A stretch of 64,000 nucleotides of DNA, taken from NCBI GenBank assembly GCA_964563535.1, contig CAZLXP010000001.1, forward strand, positions 1 through 64,000. The letters are read 5' to 3'. Source of the DNA: WVWN01 sp964563535 (GTDB lineage: Bacteria > RBG-13-66-14 > B26-G2 > WVWN01). The stretch's first letter is position 1, and each line of letters opens with the position of its first letter. Shown here in pieces: positions 41,332 through 49,782 of the stretch. The position numbers were made by a program, and so were the translations under genes. Under the pieces are notes generated by a model that made no database searches, was not told where the DNA came from, and was given only the letters and a program-made list of their open reading frames with translations.

Positions 41332-41853
41332 AGCTTAACAAGCGCTTCCGATTACAATAACCCCGCCTACAGCAGAGGCCACCTTCCGCCAGCGGCCGAG
41401 CGGCTATACGCACCGCGCCGATTAGCGCCGCGAGATCCTCAACGGTCCCCACCAAACGTTTCGGCATATCCAACTCGTTGATAAGCGAATCGAATACGCG
41501 CCTAAGTAAAGGATTCGTCGCGGGGAGAGCGCGGCCGGCCGGGTAGCGATTGAACTCGCCTCCCCCTGGCTCGCTCGCGTGTAAGACCCACGCAGTAAAG
41601 AGACCGTAGGCGATGGTCTACGCGTACATATCCGCGAACTCGTCCGCTCCGCCTTGAAACCGTGGATTAATTCTTTCCGGAAAACGTTATGGAGGCTTCT
41701 TAGGAACTCGTTACCTTCGTCGAACGCCCGGCGCGTGTCGGCTTCGAGGACCTTCGTAAAGCGGGCCATTCAAGAGCGAGCCCCTTCGCGGTGTTGTGAG
41801 ATTCGGGCCTGGCCGCGAGAAACGCGCCGATAAGATTTTCGAACGCCTCCCGC
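41332..41853 (-). pseudogene. Decayed N-6 DNA methyltransferase/type ISP-like RM gene fragment
   Basis: Minus-strand pieces in changing frames read AFENLIGAFLAARPE, MARFTKVLEADTRRAFDEG ... FRKELIHGFKA, then DEFADMYA-TAG-TIAYGLFTAWVLH, TNPLLRRVFDSLINELD and RLVGTVEDLAAL. These are the helical segment with the DEFADMYAQTIAYGLF signature of large RM proteins. Two frameshifts and a CAG to TAG change kill it. It stops at the IS inverted repeat at 41854. The rest of 40866-41331 and 41882-42347 shows no gene; a 36-codon plus-strand frame at 42219 and a Lys-rich minus frame at 41976-42170 are not convincing. Confidence 0.65.
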
Positions 41854-42347
41854 CTCTGACCTGACCCCCAAAAACTAGTCCAAGTAGTATGTTACTACCG
41901 CAGACGGTCGGAGGTTCGAATACTCTCGGGCATACGCGGGAATAATTATACCTGTGGTCCAAAAATGGGGGCAAGTCAGAAGCCGATGTCCTTCGCGCCG
42001 CGGATCCCGTGCACACGTTTCAGGACCTTACGGACGCGCTCCTTCGCAATCTCCTCGGCCTCCTTCTTCGACGTCGTCCGCAAAGACGAGTCACGCTTGC
42101 TCCGCTTGCCTTCACCTACCCTCCCGAAAAACCTAATAACAGCAAGGGCTTTCCTAGTGGGGTGGGACACCTTATTTTAGGCGGAAAGGGGAGTGCGGGG
42201 CAGGGAGAACGATATAATATGGAAGAAATTAGGAGATGGATTGGGAATGCTGGGGTTATGGTTAAGCGGCGGCGTTATAGCGTAATGTTGAAAGAAAGGA
42301 GGAAAGCGCCGAGGGGCGACACGAAATAAACACGAGGAACGAATCGG

Positions 42348-43889
42348 TCACGTCAATTGCTCAAGGAAATCGCGGGCTACAATAGCGGCGTTTTGAGCTG
42401 CAATTTCTTGAAACCGGTCGTTTTTTTGCTCGTCGCCGAAATCGCTGATACCACGGATAACCAAGAACCGAGCATTACAACGGGAGCACACGGTAGCGAC
42501 CCCCGCAGCTTCTATCTCTATGACTTCGATCTTACCGTGAAGGGAATGTCTGATAGTCCGGAACTTACCAGGGTCCCGGAGGAGCTTTTCGCCGCTCGCG
42601 AATGTCGCGAGTCGTGGAACGAATTCTTGATCAACCAATGCCTCGTCGACGTTAGGGGGAATAACGATACCCGCGGCTTTCCGAGCAATCACTAGGCGTC
42701 CTTTTACGGCCGCCGGGTTAGCCAAGTACGAGATTACGTCTTGTTTTGTCGCGTGCGGGGTCCGAAATGATTCTGGGCGAGGTACTTCGCGTGGACCGTC
42801 CGGCCCCGTCACTAACGCAGCACCTTCGTAAGCTATAACACGTTCCGAAAACACAACTTCTCCCAAAAGGCACTTGCCACGCATCCCAGCTGCAATCCCA
42901 ACCATGACTACGATCTTCGGTTTAAACTTGGTTAATAACATAGCCGTTTCCGCTGCCGCATCCACATTACCCGCGTTGCCGAAACAAGCGATTGCTACCC
43001 TCAGACTTTTTTTCGCCGCATTAACGGTAAATAAGGCTTTAAACCAGTAGTTGGTGCCAGATTCGGTTTTTTCTGGTTTCTGGTCAATCGCATCGAATAC
43101 CAATAGAACCGCGCCAAGTTCGACAGGTAATGCAGTCAATACTAACGCGTCGACCGGAGCGTTTCGCGAAGCCGCATCGAACTCGTCACCAAGCGCATCG
43201 ACGGCGCCCTGGACGACGTCCGCGATACTCATTACGGGAGCCTCTAAAGAGAGACTAAGAATACGGTCGATAATACTTTGCGCTGAGTAAGGGAAGAAAC
43301 GTTGGGGTTGTTCGAGCATAGCTTTGTGGAGTCCGACCGCCCCGTCGCCGTCGTTGTTATAAGAACCGATCTGGATATCCATCGGAAGAATGACTGCTCC
43401 GCCACGCCGTTGCAACTTCCAAGCCCTATCGGCGACGCCTTTCCCACCACCAATCGCGACCATCGCATCGGCACGCCGGGTCTGTTCGTCCCCTATATTC
43501 CCGCCTGTGTGCACGTTATCCGGGATTATAACTAACTCTGCCATACCATGCGCACATAAGCGACCGAGAAGCGCCCGATGCTCGTCGCTCATTTTGTGTA
43601 GGCGCGCTTTATTCGACGTCACGACCACAACGCGGCCGGTGACCGGCTTAGACGAGTCGGAAGCAAACGCTTCGGCTACCCGTAAGATGTTCCAGTCGAA
43701 TATAAGGGGTACGCCTTCCCGGTTCACGGGTTCGTTACCGCCGTAAACTACGATTCCGGCGCCTTGTTCAAGCAATGTTCTGGTTATCTTGCTGACGAAG
43801 TCGTGCGCTACAGCAAGTTTACCCGGCTCAACCGAAAAAGACGCACTTCCGGTTAGTAAAACCGACTTGTCTTTTAGCCTACCTACCAT
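42348..43889 (-). CDS. SLOG-like domain fused to nucleoside phosphorylase: candidate CBASS effector
   Basis: 513 residues, ATG 43889 behind GGAAGGCGTTCTCG. Residues 1-225 look like a SLOG/Rossmann nucleotide-sensor (SVLLTGSASF, LLEQGAGIVVYGGNEP, TRRADAMVAIGGGKGVADRAW, RRGGAVILPMDI). Residues about 245-513 are a PNP/MTA-SAH-type nucleosidase: LVLTALPVELGAVL, VVMVGIAAGMRGKCLLGEVVFSERVIAYEG and IEIEAAGVATVC ... FLVIRGISDFGDE with the ribose- and base-binding Glu/Asp. In conflict systems SLOG domains sense nucleotide signals and such nucleosidases deplete NAD, ATP or nucleosides. Located 15 nt behind the CD-NTase, it is the likely effector, in contrast to the 2TM effector I associate with type IV CBASS. 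Confidence 0.78.
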   Translation of the reverse strand: MVGRLKDKSVLLTGSASFSVEPGKLAVAHDFVSKITRTLLEQGAGIVVYGGNEPVNREGVPLIFDWNILRVAEAFASDSSKPVTGRVVVVTSNKARLHKMSDEHRALLGRLCAHGMAELVIIPDNVHTGGNIGDEQTRRADAMVAIGGGKGVADRAWKLQRRGGAVILPMDIQIGSYNNDGDGAVGLHKAMLEQPQRFFPYSAQSIIDRILSLSLEAPVMSIADVVQGAVDALGDEFDAASRNAPVDALVLTALPVELGAVLLVFDAIDQKPEKTESGTNYWFKALFTVNAAKKSLRVAIACFGNAGNVDAAAETAMLLTKFKPKIVVMVGIAAGMRGKCLLGEVVFSERVIAYEGAALVTGPDGPREVPRPESFRTPHATKQDVISYLANPAAVKGRLVIARKAAGIVIPPNVDEALVDQEFVPRLATFASGEKLLRDPGKFRTIRHSLHGKIEVIEIEAAGVATVCSRCNARFLVIRGISDFGDEQKNDRFQEIAAQNAAIVARDFLEQLT

Positions 43890-43904
43890 CGAGAACGCCT
43901 TCCT

Positions 43905-44837
43905 TTATTCGCCAAAAATCAACTTTAAGTCGTCGATTGACGATCGGTCTTCTGCAGCTTGAAGCCGCCTCGCTAAACGGTCCAATGAACCCGAGACTCG
44001 CACGCGTGTAGCACTACCCGTAACCCCGAGATAATCATCTACATGTAAGGACTGCCCTGTCGTGTCAAGTATAGGGGTTCGTACGCGTCCTGCCGCATGC
44101 TGTACTAAATGTTGCAACATATTCTCGTAAGTGACCCGTCCCTTGTAATCTCGAAAAGCGTCTATTGCCAAAGACTCGATATGATAACCGGTTAAGCGGC
44201 TGGTCGCGGGTAGCTGCTCTTGCGCGGCCTTGAAAAGTTTGATAACCGGGACGACCTTTCTACCTAACGATTGGTTGACACTCGTTAATTTCGTCGCGAA
44301 CTCTTGGGGCCTAACAACGTTGCTCCACCCCGAGCCGTCGGGCTTAGCGATTCGGACGCCGGTTGGCGTACGCAACGCCGGGAGTATTTGGACTTCGGTT
44401 CTGTCGGCGTATACCACGGTGATTGCCAAAGCGCCAACCCGAACCCTAACGCCGAGGCCCGCGAGACGGTCTGCTATCCGCTTTTCGAAGTAAGCTAGAA
44501 CCTGTTGTGGGCTCGCATTAACAAGCGATGAATCGTTAACGACTGTTAAGATATCGATGTCGCTTAAGCCGTCGACGTAGGTGTGCTTTCTCACCGAACC
44601 ACCAAATAAAAGGGTCGTTTCCCCTTCAATGTCTTTTTCGATTGCCTGTTTAAGAGTGTCAACGTGCCTTTGAATCGCGGCGACATCTCGCCGATTAAGG
44701 TCGCCGAGTACATCTTGGAGATAAGCATTCGCGTCGGCATCGTAACTCGAAGCCGCCGCAGCATCGTCGACAGACTTGTCGACGCGAGGCCCTCCCACAG
44801 CGTAATTAAACCATCCCCTACCCCCGCGGCCAGTCAT
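43905..44837 (-). CDS. CD-NTase (cGAS/DncV-like nucleotidyltransferase)
   Basis: ATG 44837 has AGGAGGGGTAAAG at good spacing; an in-frame start at 44960 would lie inside the TGT gene. 310 residues. The NTase core shows GGSVRKHTYVDGLSDIDILTVV (GS plus Asp-x-Asp) and a third acidic site in RTEVQILPAL; downstream SRLTGYHIESLAIDAFRDY is typical of SMODS proteins. It should make a cyclic di- or trinucleotide upon phage infection. The N-terminus MTGRGGRGWFNYAVGG is Gly-rich and unlike the following fold, of interest because N-terminal modification of the CD-NTase is reported for type IV CBASS. Its start overlaps the end of the TGT reading frame by 20 nt. Confidence 0.88.
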   Translation of the reverse strand: MTGRGGRGWFNYAVGGPRVDKSVDDAAAASSYDADANAYLQDVLGDLNRRDVAAIQRHVDTLKQAIEKDIEGETTLLFGGSVRKHTYVDGLSDIDILTVVNDSSLVNASPQQVLAYFEKRIADRLAGLGVRVRVGALAITVVYADRTEVQILPALRTPTGVRIAKPDGSGWSNVVRPQEFATKLTSVNQSLGRKVVPVIKLFKAAQEQLPATSRLTGYHIESLAIDAFRDYKGRVTYENMLQHLVQHAAGRVRTPILDTTGQSLHVDDYLGVTGSATRVRVSGSLDRLARRLQAAEDRSSIDDLKLIFGE

Positions 44838-45828
44838 CTTTACCCCTCCTAGGAGACGCGGCACGGGCCGCCGCAGACTCGGCAACGCGTATCGCGTTGT
44901 ACGCGAACGGAAAAGCCCCGCAAAACGCTTCCCGGTCACCGTCTGTTGCGTATCGCCCAAGTGCGGTTTGTAGCCGTCTTAAATAGCGCAAGTTACTACG
45001 CCAAACCTTGAGGCATACGTTCGCATCGTCGATAGTAACGCAACCGGCCACAACCGCGAACTCGTTCGGCGACCCTATACCGATAGGATCGAAACTCATA
45101 CGGAGCCAAGAGAGGCCGTCGAAAATATCCGCACCTCATAGGAAGTAGGAAGTAACGGCCGCCGGGGTGATTGCACCGAACACGTGGATAGGAAGAAAGA
45201 AACCCGCATCATTTAACGCTCGACGGATGTTACAGATGGATTTACACCGCTCCACTGCTGAACGTCCAAGCTCGCGTTCTGTTACTCCCAAAACATCGAA
45301 GTTACCCAACCGTATGTCGGTACCACGGAAAGGTTCAAGGAATTCCCCTGACCCTGTCGGTTTAAGTAAAAAATCAAAAGCAGCGTCGGGGATACAAGAG
45401 AAATCTTCGAGTGCGGCGTCTACCTGTTTTTCCAACGCATCGTACGTGTCGAAGCTAACTACTATAGTATTCGTTTTCGAAGCTCGGGTATTCGCCTCGC
45501 GAAGGTAAGAGCGGTAGTGGTTTCTTGTCCATGGGGCGGCGGCCGGTAGGGGATAGTAGAAATCGACGGACACGGTAGCCGGTGCCGTCTCGTAGACGCC
45601 GCTATCGAGGAGGACGAGATCAGCTAATTCGTTAAAAGGAACGTCAATGTTCCCGTACTTAAGGTCGAATGCACTTAGTAAGCAAGCGGTGCTAATATCC
45701 AGCCTTAGCGCGTCCATAACCAAACGAATATTAGGGAAACCCCTACTAGAGAATGACGGTACCAGAACCGGCGTAGCCACGCCAAAACGCGCGATACATC
45801 GCACTTGAGCGAGATCGTCAATCGACAC
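44818..45828 (-). CDS. tRNA-guanine transglycosylase-like protein (CBASS Cap10-like) with in-frame TGA
   Basis: The start is GTG 45828, overlapping the queC stop by 11 nt, with AGGAAAG upstream. The frame runs to 44818 (336 codons) but is broken by TGA at 45136-45138 (codon 231). Sequence before it: VATPVLVPSFSSRGFPNIRL, LVLLDSGVYE, FPIHVFG-type end (LPIHVFGAITPAAVTSYFL). Directly after it in the same frame: GADIFDGLSWLRM, the well-known continuation of TGT proteins. So this is one gene, not two. The Zn-binding Cys set of bacterial Tgt is not visible. Either a nonsense mutation disables the system, or the TGA is read through. TGT-like partners of QueC occur in type IV CBASS and in DNA deazaguanine modification. 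Confidence 0.75.
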
Positions 45829-46420
45829 GGCACTCTTTCCTGTCCTGGCAAGAAAAGCACTTCCCACAGGGCGTCTCGTTCCTCCGCTCACAACTATAAG
45901 TCAACGACAGTGGTACACGATGCCGACGGGCGTATTTGACGATAGTCCCCTTCGTCATCGAAAGGAAGGGCGCGGAGAAGGTGACGGTGCCTCCTGCGTA
46001 CCCGTCTAGTAGACGTTGGACATCCTCTACGAACGCTGGTGTAGTGTCGTAATAAGGCGACGAAACATGAAGCCCGGTTGCAATGACAAGGGGCCTTTCA
46101 CGCGAAAGAGCGGCCGCTATAAGCACTAACAACGCGTTACGGCTAAAATACTCGCCGTCCGCTTGTGGCAGGCGGACTCCTAGCCGAACGCGGCGCAGAG
46201 CACAGCTGTAATGGTCGGCGATTGCCTGGGCAGCTTCCCACTCACTCCTCCGAGCGGCCTGACCATAGTCTACGAATAAACCATCAACGGAGTCGCCACG
46301 TTGGCGGACAAAGGTCGAGAGCGTTGTGGCAGAGTCAATACCGCCACTAAGCAATACTACGACCTTCGCGACATACTTCGGTGGTTTTCGTCCAAAACGG
46401 CGCGGTGGAGTTATTAGCAT
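45818..46420 (-). CDS. QueC-like 7-cyano-7-deazaguanine synthase (CBASS Cap9-like)
   Basis: 200 residues, ATG 46420 after GAGAAAAGGAT. PP-loop ATP pyrophosphatase motif VVVLLSGGIDSATTL, then FVDYGQAARRSEWEAAQAIADHY and a C-terminal zinc site CERRNETPCGKCFSCQDRKEC, all as in QueC, which converts 7-carboxy-7-deazaguanine to preQ0 with ATP and ammonia. No other queuosine genes (queD, queE, folE) lie here, so it is not a biosynthetic operon. As first gene before the TGT-like, CD-NTase and SLOG-PNP genes it fits the nucleobase-conjugation module of type IV CBASS. Confidence 0.9.
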   Translation of the reverse strand: MLITPPRRFGRKPPKYVAKVVVLLSGGIDSATTLSTFVRQRGDSVDGLFVDYGQAARRSEWEAAQAIADHYSCALRRVRLGVRLPQADGEYFSRNALLVLIAAALSRERPLVIATGLHVSSPYYDTTPAFVEDVQRLLDGYAGGTVTFSAPFLSMTKGTIVKYARRHRVPLSLTYSCERRNETPCGKCFSCQDRKECRVD

Positions 46421-46545
46421 ATCCTTTTCTCGCTTTCGATAACGCCTAACGCGCGGCAGTAGGCCACGCCCACGTTACCTATTACTCCTTCCAAGGCCGC
46501 CAGGCCTTTCTCGCGCGCGGTGACCTCTTGCCGCGCGCGGCGCCG

Positions 46546-46692
46546 CTACCTCGCGTCCATAACGACGCAATATTCACTGCAAACGTCGACGCACAGGCCG
46601 CAGCCGTAGCACTTTTCGGCGAGCACCTGGCGTTTCCCGCCCGCCATGACGCGCGCCGATTTTAGGAAACCCTCGACGCTGTTAAAACCCAT
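46546..46692 (-). pseudogene. 4Fe-4S ferredoxin-domain remnant
   Basis: A 48-codon frame reads MGFNSVEGFLKSARVMAGG then KCYGCGLCVDVCSEYCVVMDAR and TAG. CX2CX2CX3C is a complete 4Fe-4S binding loop. The frame is open upstream (AAALKEKY), so this looks like the end of a larger oxidoreductase with a C-terminal ferredoxin module, now cut. No good ribosome site. 46693-46908 and 46440-46545 hold nothing else that I can support. Confidence 0.45.
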
Positions 46693-46908
46693 ATTTTTCT
46701 TTCAGCGCGGCGGCGAACCAAGACATCGCCGCGTCGCTACTGAACCGCCTTGTTACCTCTTACCAAGTATACCGCTGAAGGAGACCTTTGTGCTTAGCCT
46801 TAAGCCCTTCTTTGACCGCGGCATACGCGTCCCATTCGTCACCGTCTTTTTGGGACGCCGGGTTACGCTTTTATTCCTTACCGGTTAAGACCGCCGTCCG
46901 CCATTCGT

Positions 46909-49689
46909 TCATTTGCTCCCTAATATCCGCGCCAACCCCGCGGGGTCCCTGCTTATTACGAACTTCCAACGGCCAAACCCGCCGTGATGGTTAATGGCAC
47001 GTTCCCAGCGTCTAGCGCCCGTTTCCTTCGCGCGGTCCTGTTCGGTCTCGAAGCCTTTTACCTCTAGGACGACGTTTATCTCCTCGTCGCCGTGGCGATA
47101 TTGGATTAAGAAATCAGGCTTATAATTATGGGTTACACCCTGGTACTCGTACGGGATGTAGAAGTCGAGCCCTTCGTTCTTGACGTACGAAGTGACCTCC
47201 GGCATACGTTCGAGTTTGAAGGCAGCGGAACGTTCCCACTTCACGTTATCCAGGACGACGTGGCTTACGTGACTCTTGGCGGTTTCAGCACAGGGCCGGA
47301 CGGTCCGGAACAGGACCTCCGTCGTAGAGCCGCGCGGCCGGAACCGCTCGATCCGCGGCAATAGCGGCGTCTCGCCAGCCTCCTCATCCGGCTCGATGGC
47401 TGCGCATAGCCGGTCTATTATATCCTGCGAGTAACGCCGTAACGCGAGCTCCTCAAGCGGCACGTCGCCTTTAACACGGACCTTCTTGGCAACGTATTCC
47501 TCCACGATGCGGAGGACTTGCGGAAATAAAAACCGGCGTGCTCCCTCGCTTAAGCTTCCGGTAATGGTCGCCGCGATCTCGAATAACGTCCGCTGGAGCC
47601 GTTGCGCCTCGTGGAATTCATCGCGGTCGTGGTCCGCCGACGTTCCCGGGCTCATTAAACCCGCAGAGCCTTCGCGCGTACCGGCGACGCCGGTTACGAT
47701 TACCTCGGTCGGTTCCCGGCTCGGCTCGACGACGAGCTCGGGCAGCGCGTCGACGTCGGCCTTAACGTATCGGCGAACGTCGTAAATGTAACCCTCGACG
47801 CGCGGGAACTCGATCGCCAAGTCCGCTCTCTCGGGCAGCGCGCGTACCAACGTCGAGGGGGGCGGCGGTTTGACGTCGCCGCGTCTCCCGGCGACGGGGA
47901 TAACCTGGAACGGGATACCGTATACGTCCACGTACTCGACCGCCTCCGGGTCGCCGACTTCGTCGTAATTAGTACGGCGGAGCCCGCGCCCCACGACCTG
48001 CTCGCATAGAAGCTGTGAAGCGAAGGCGCGAATGCCTAGGATATGGGTAACGTTGTGGGCGTCCCAACCTTCGTTCAACATCCCCACCGATACGACGCAC
48101 CGGACCTGTTCGCCGGGCTCTCCTACCTTGCCGACCGTCGAGACTACTTTCCGGAGGCGCTCCGCACGACCCTCTCGCGTCTCGCCCTCGACTACTTTTT
48201 CTGCCTCGTCGAGGAGCCGGGTATCGATGCGGACCGTGGGTTGGTAGCCGTCCTCGTCCGCTAGTTCAGCGAGGATCTTACCAGACTTAATGTGTTCGGC
48301 GATTGCCTCCGACAGCTTCGTATTGTCGCAAACAACGATGAGGGCGGGGGGCACCGGGAATTCGTCTTGGCGCCACTTCTCGAACAGCTCCTTCCACGAC
48401 GACGCCAGCGTCGCGAGCGCGCCCTCGACCTCGCGCAGGACCGCCTCCGGTTTGGCGCCCCGGGCCCGGGTGCGCCGTTCGGAGGCGTGCAGCCGTTCCA
48501 TTATCCAGGGCCAGATGTGGAAGTAGCGCGGGATGGGGTCGCCGGAGTCGTCGGCCACGGGGATGCGGGGGATTTTTACCAGGCCGGATTCGATAGCGTC
48601 AACCAAACCGAAGTCCGATACCACCCACGGGAAAGGCCTCCCCTCGCGCCGGTCACCTTTGAGGTAGTACGGCGTCGCCGAGAAGTCTAAACAGTGGTTG
48701 ATCCCGCGTTCGGCGTTTATCGCGTCAAGACCGCCCACCCACACCGTCGCCGTGCGCTCCTCCTGCTCGACCTCTTTGCGCTCCGCCGCGGTCATCTGGA
48801 GGAGCTTCTCTTGTTTGTCCTCCGGCCGCGGCGCTGGCCGGTAGGCGTGGTGGGCTTCGTCGTTAACGACGAGGATATTCTCTTTTCGGCCGAGGCCCTT
48901 GAGGACGCGGTTCACAAACGCCCGGTCGCTCTCCCGGCCGCGCTTCACGACGCCGCGCTTGTCGGTATCGTCGTCGCGGAGGAAGAGATGCCAGTTCGTC
49001 ACGAGGTAGCGGCCTTTGCCCAACACCTCCAGGTACGAACGGGGGACTAAGTCGAAATGCTCGTAGTAGTTGCTGTCGTCGGAGGGGAGGAGAACTTGAA
49101 GCCGCTCCTTGATCGTGAGGTTGGGGCAGACGACGAGGACGGCGTCGGAGAAGCGGCGGTCCTGGCGGTTGAAGACCTTGTTCAACACGGACCAGGCGAC
49201 GAGCATCGCCATTACGACGGTCTTGCCGGAGCCCGTAGCCATCTTGCAGGCGTAGCGCGTAAGCGCGCGGTATCCTTCCTCGAGCGGCACGTCCGGCGGG
49301 ATGCCGAGCGTCCTGCCCCGGTCCCCGGCGACCTCTACGAGCCAGATGACCGTCTCCGCGGCCTCGCGCTGGCAGAAGAACAGGCGGCGCTCGCGTTCCG
49401 TCGGCGGCCGGTTCCAATATTCCAACAGCTCCCGCGTTACGCGCGTGACGCCCGGGTAGCCGGCGGCGCGCCACTCGCCCACGAGCGTGCGGACGTGGTT
49501 GGCGAGGTCGAGGCCGACGAACTCCTCCGCGGCCAAAGCGCCCGCCCGAGCGGCCGTTCGGGGGTTGTAGTAGTAGCCGGCGGGCCGCCGGCCCTTGACC
49601 AACTCCGGGCCGCCCTCGCCGAAGACGTAGTGTTGCCTCGGCTCCTCGAACGGGTCGTTGATAATCGGCTTATCGACGACGTTTCTCAT
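46909..49689 (-). CDS. Type III-like restriction enzyme Res subunit (DEAD/DEAH helicase-nuclease)
   Basis: About 926 residues from ATG 49689 (MRNVVDKPIINDPFEEP); a TTG two codons upstream is an alternative and no Shine-Dalgarno is seen. Superfamily 2 helicase: Walker A CKMATGSGKTVVM near 155, DEAH box ILVVNDEAHHAYR near 265, SAT-type LDFSATPYY, motif VI VVGRGLRRTNYD. A PD-(D/E)XK nuclease sits at the end (KPDFLIQYRHGDEEINVVLEVKG). Partner of the methyltransferase at 52235. Two accessory genes are inserted between them. The first 25 codons recur as a scar at 51125-51220. Confidence 0.92.
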   Translation of the reverse strand: MRNVVDKPIINDPFEEPRQHYVFGEGGPELVKGRRPAGYYYNPRTAARAGALAAEEFVGLDLANHVRTLVGEWRAAGYPGVTRVTRELLEYWNRPPTERERRLFFCQREAAETVIWLVEVAGDRGRTLGIPPDVPLEEGYRALTRYACKMATGSGKTVVMAMLVAWSVLNKVFNRQDRRFSDAVLVVCPNLTIKERLQVLLPSDDSNYYEHFDLVPRSYLEVLGKGRYLVTNWHLFLRDDDTDKRGVVKRGRESDRAFVNRVLKGLGRKENILVVNDEAHHAYRPAPRPEDKQEKLLQMTAAERKEVEQEERTATVWVGGLDAINAERGINHCLDFSATPYYLKGDRREGRPFPWVVSDFGLVDAIESGLVKIPRIPVADDSGDPIPRYFHIWPWIMERLHASERRTRARGAKPEAVLREVEGALATLASSWKELFEKWRQDEFPVPPALIVVCDNTKLSEAIAEHIKSGKILAELADEDGYQPTVRIDTRLLDEAEKVVEGETREGRAERLRKVVSTVGKVGEPGEQVRCVVSVGMLNEGWDAHNVTHILGIRAFASQLLCEQVVGRGLRRTNYDEVGDPEAVEYVDVYGIPFQVIPVAGRRGDVKPPPPSTLVRALPERADLAIEFPRVEGYIYDVRRYVKADVDALPELVVEPSREPTEVIVTGVAGTREGSAGLMSPGTSADHDRDEFHEAQRLQRTLFEIAATITGSLSEGARRFLFPQVLRIVEEYVAKKVRVKGDVPLEELALRRYSQDIIDRLCAAIEPDEEAGETPLLPRIERFRPRGSTTEVLFRTVRPCAETAKSHVSHVVLDNVKWERSAAFKLERMPEVTSYVKNEGLDFYIPYEYQGVTHNYKPDFLIQYRHGDEEINVVLEVKGFETEQDRAKETGARRWERAINHHGGFGRWKFVISRDPAGLARILGSK

Positions 49690-49744
49690 TTGCAACTAGT
49701 AAGGGGTTTACCGGTATTTGTTCTTGGGCCTATTAAGCCGTTCG

Positions 49745-49782
49745 TGAGCCCATTATGAGCCCATTGAGCCCATTATGAGCCC
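49745..49782. repeat. Short tandem repeat at the Schlafen gene stop
   Basis: On the minus strand the unit GGGCTCATAAT (with one shortened GGGCTCAAT) is repeated three to four times. The stop TAA of the Schlafen gene lies in the first unit. Slippage here could shift the C-terminus. Confidence 0.7.

Larger units (their letters stand above)
40611..41881. mobile_element. Second pair of inverted repeats (28 nt, one mismatch)
   Basis: 40611-40638 and 41854-41881 are inverted copies (GGACCAGTTTTTGGGGGTC against GGACTAGTTTTTGGGGGTC). They bound 1.27 kb and overlap the other element, showing nested insertions. The right end interrupts the decayed methyltransferase gene. No intact transposase is inside. 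Confidence 0.6.

Noticed and set aside
44818..46420. DNA deazaguanine modification (dpd) cluster
   Set aside because: QueC and TGT-like genes also occur there, but the following genes are a CD-NTase and a SLOG-phosphorylase, and no dpd helicase or DpdB-type genes are present.
46645..46888. 80-codon plus-strand frame between the CBASS and type III loci
   Set aside because: Composition and lack of start signals argue against a gene.
49745..49782. Possible CRISPR-like array
   Set aside because: Units are 11 nt without spacers; no cas genes in the window.
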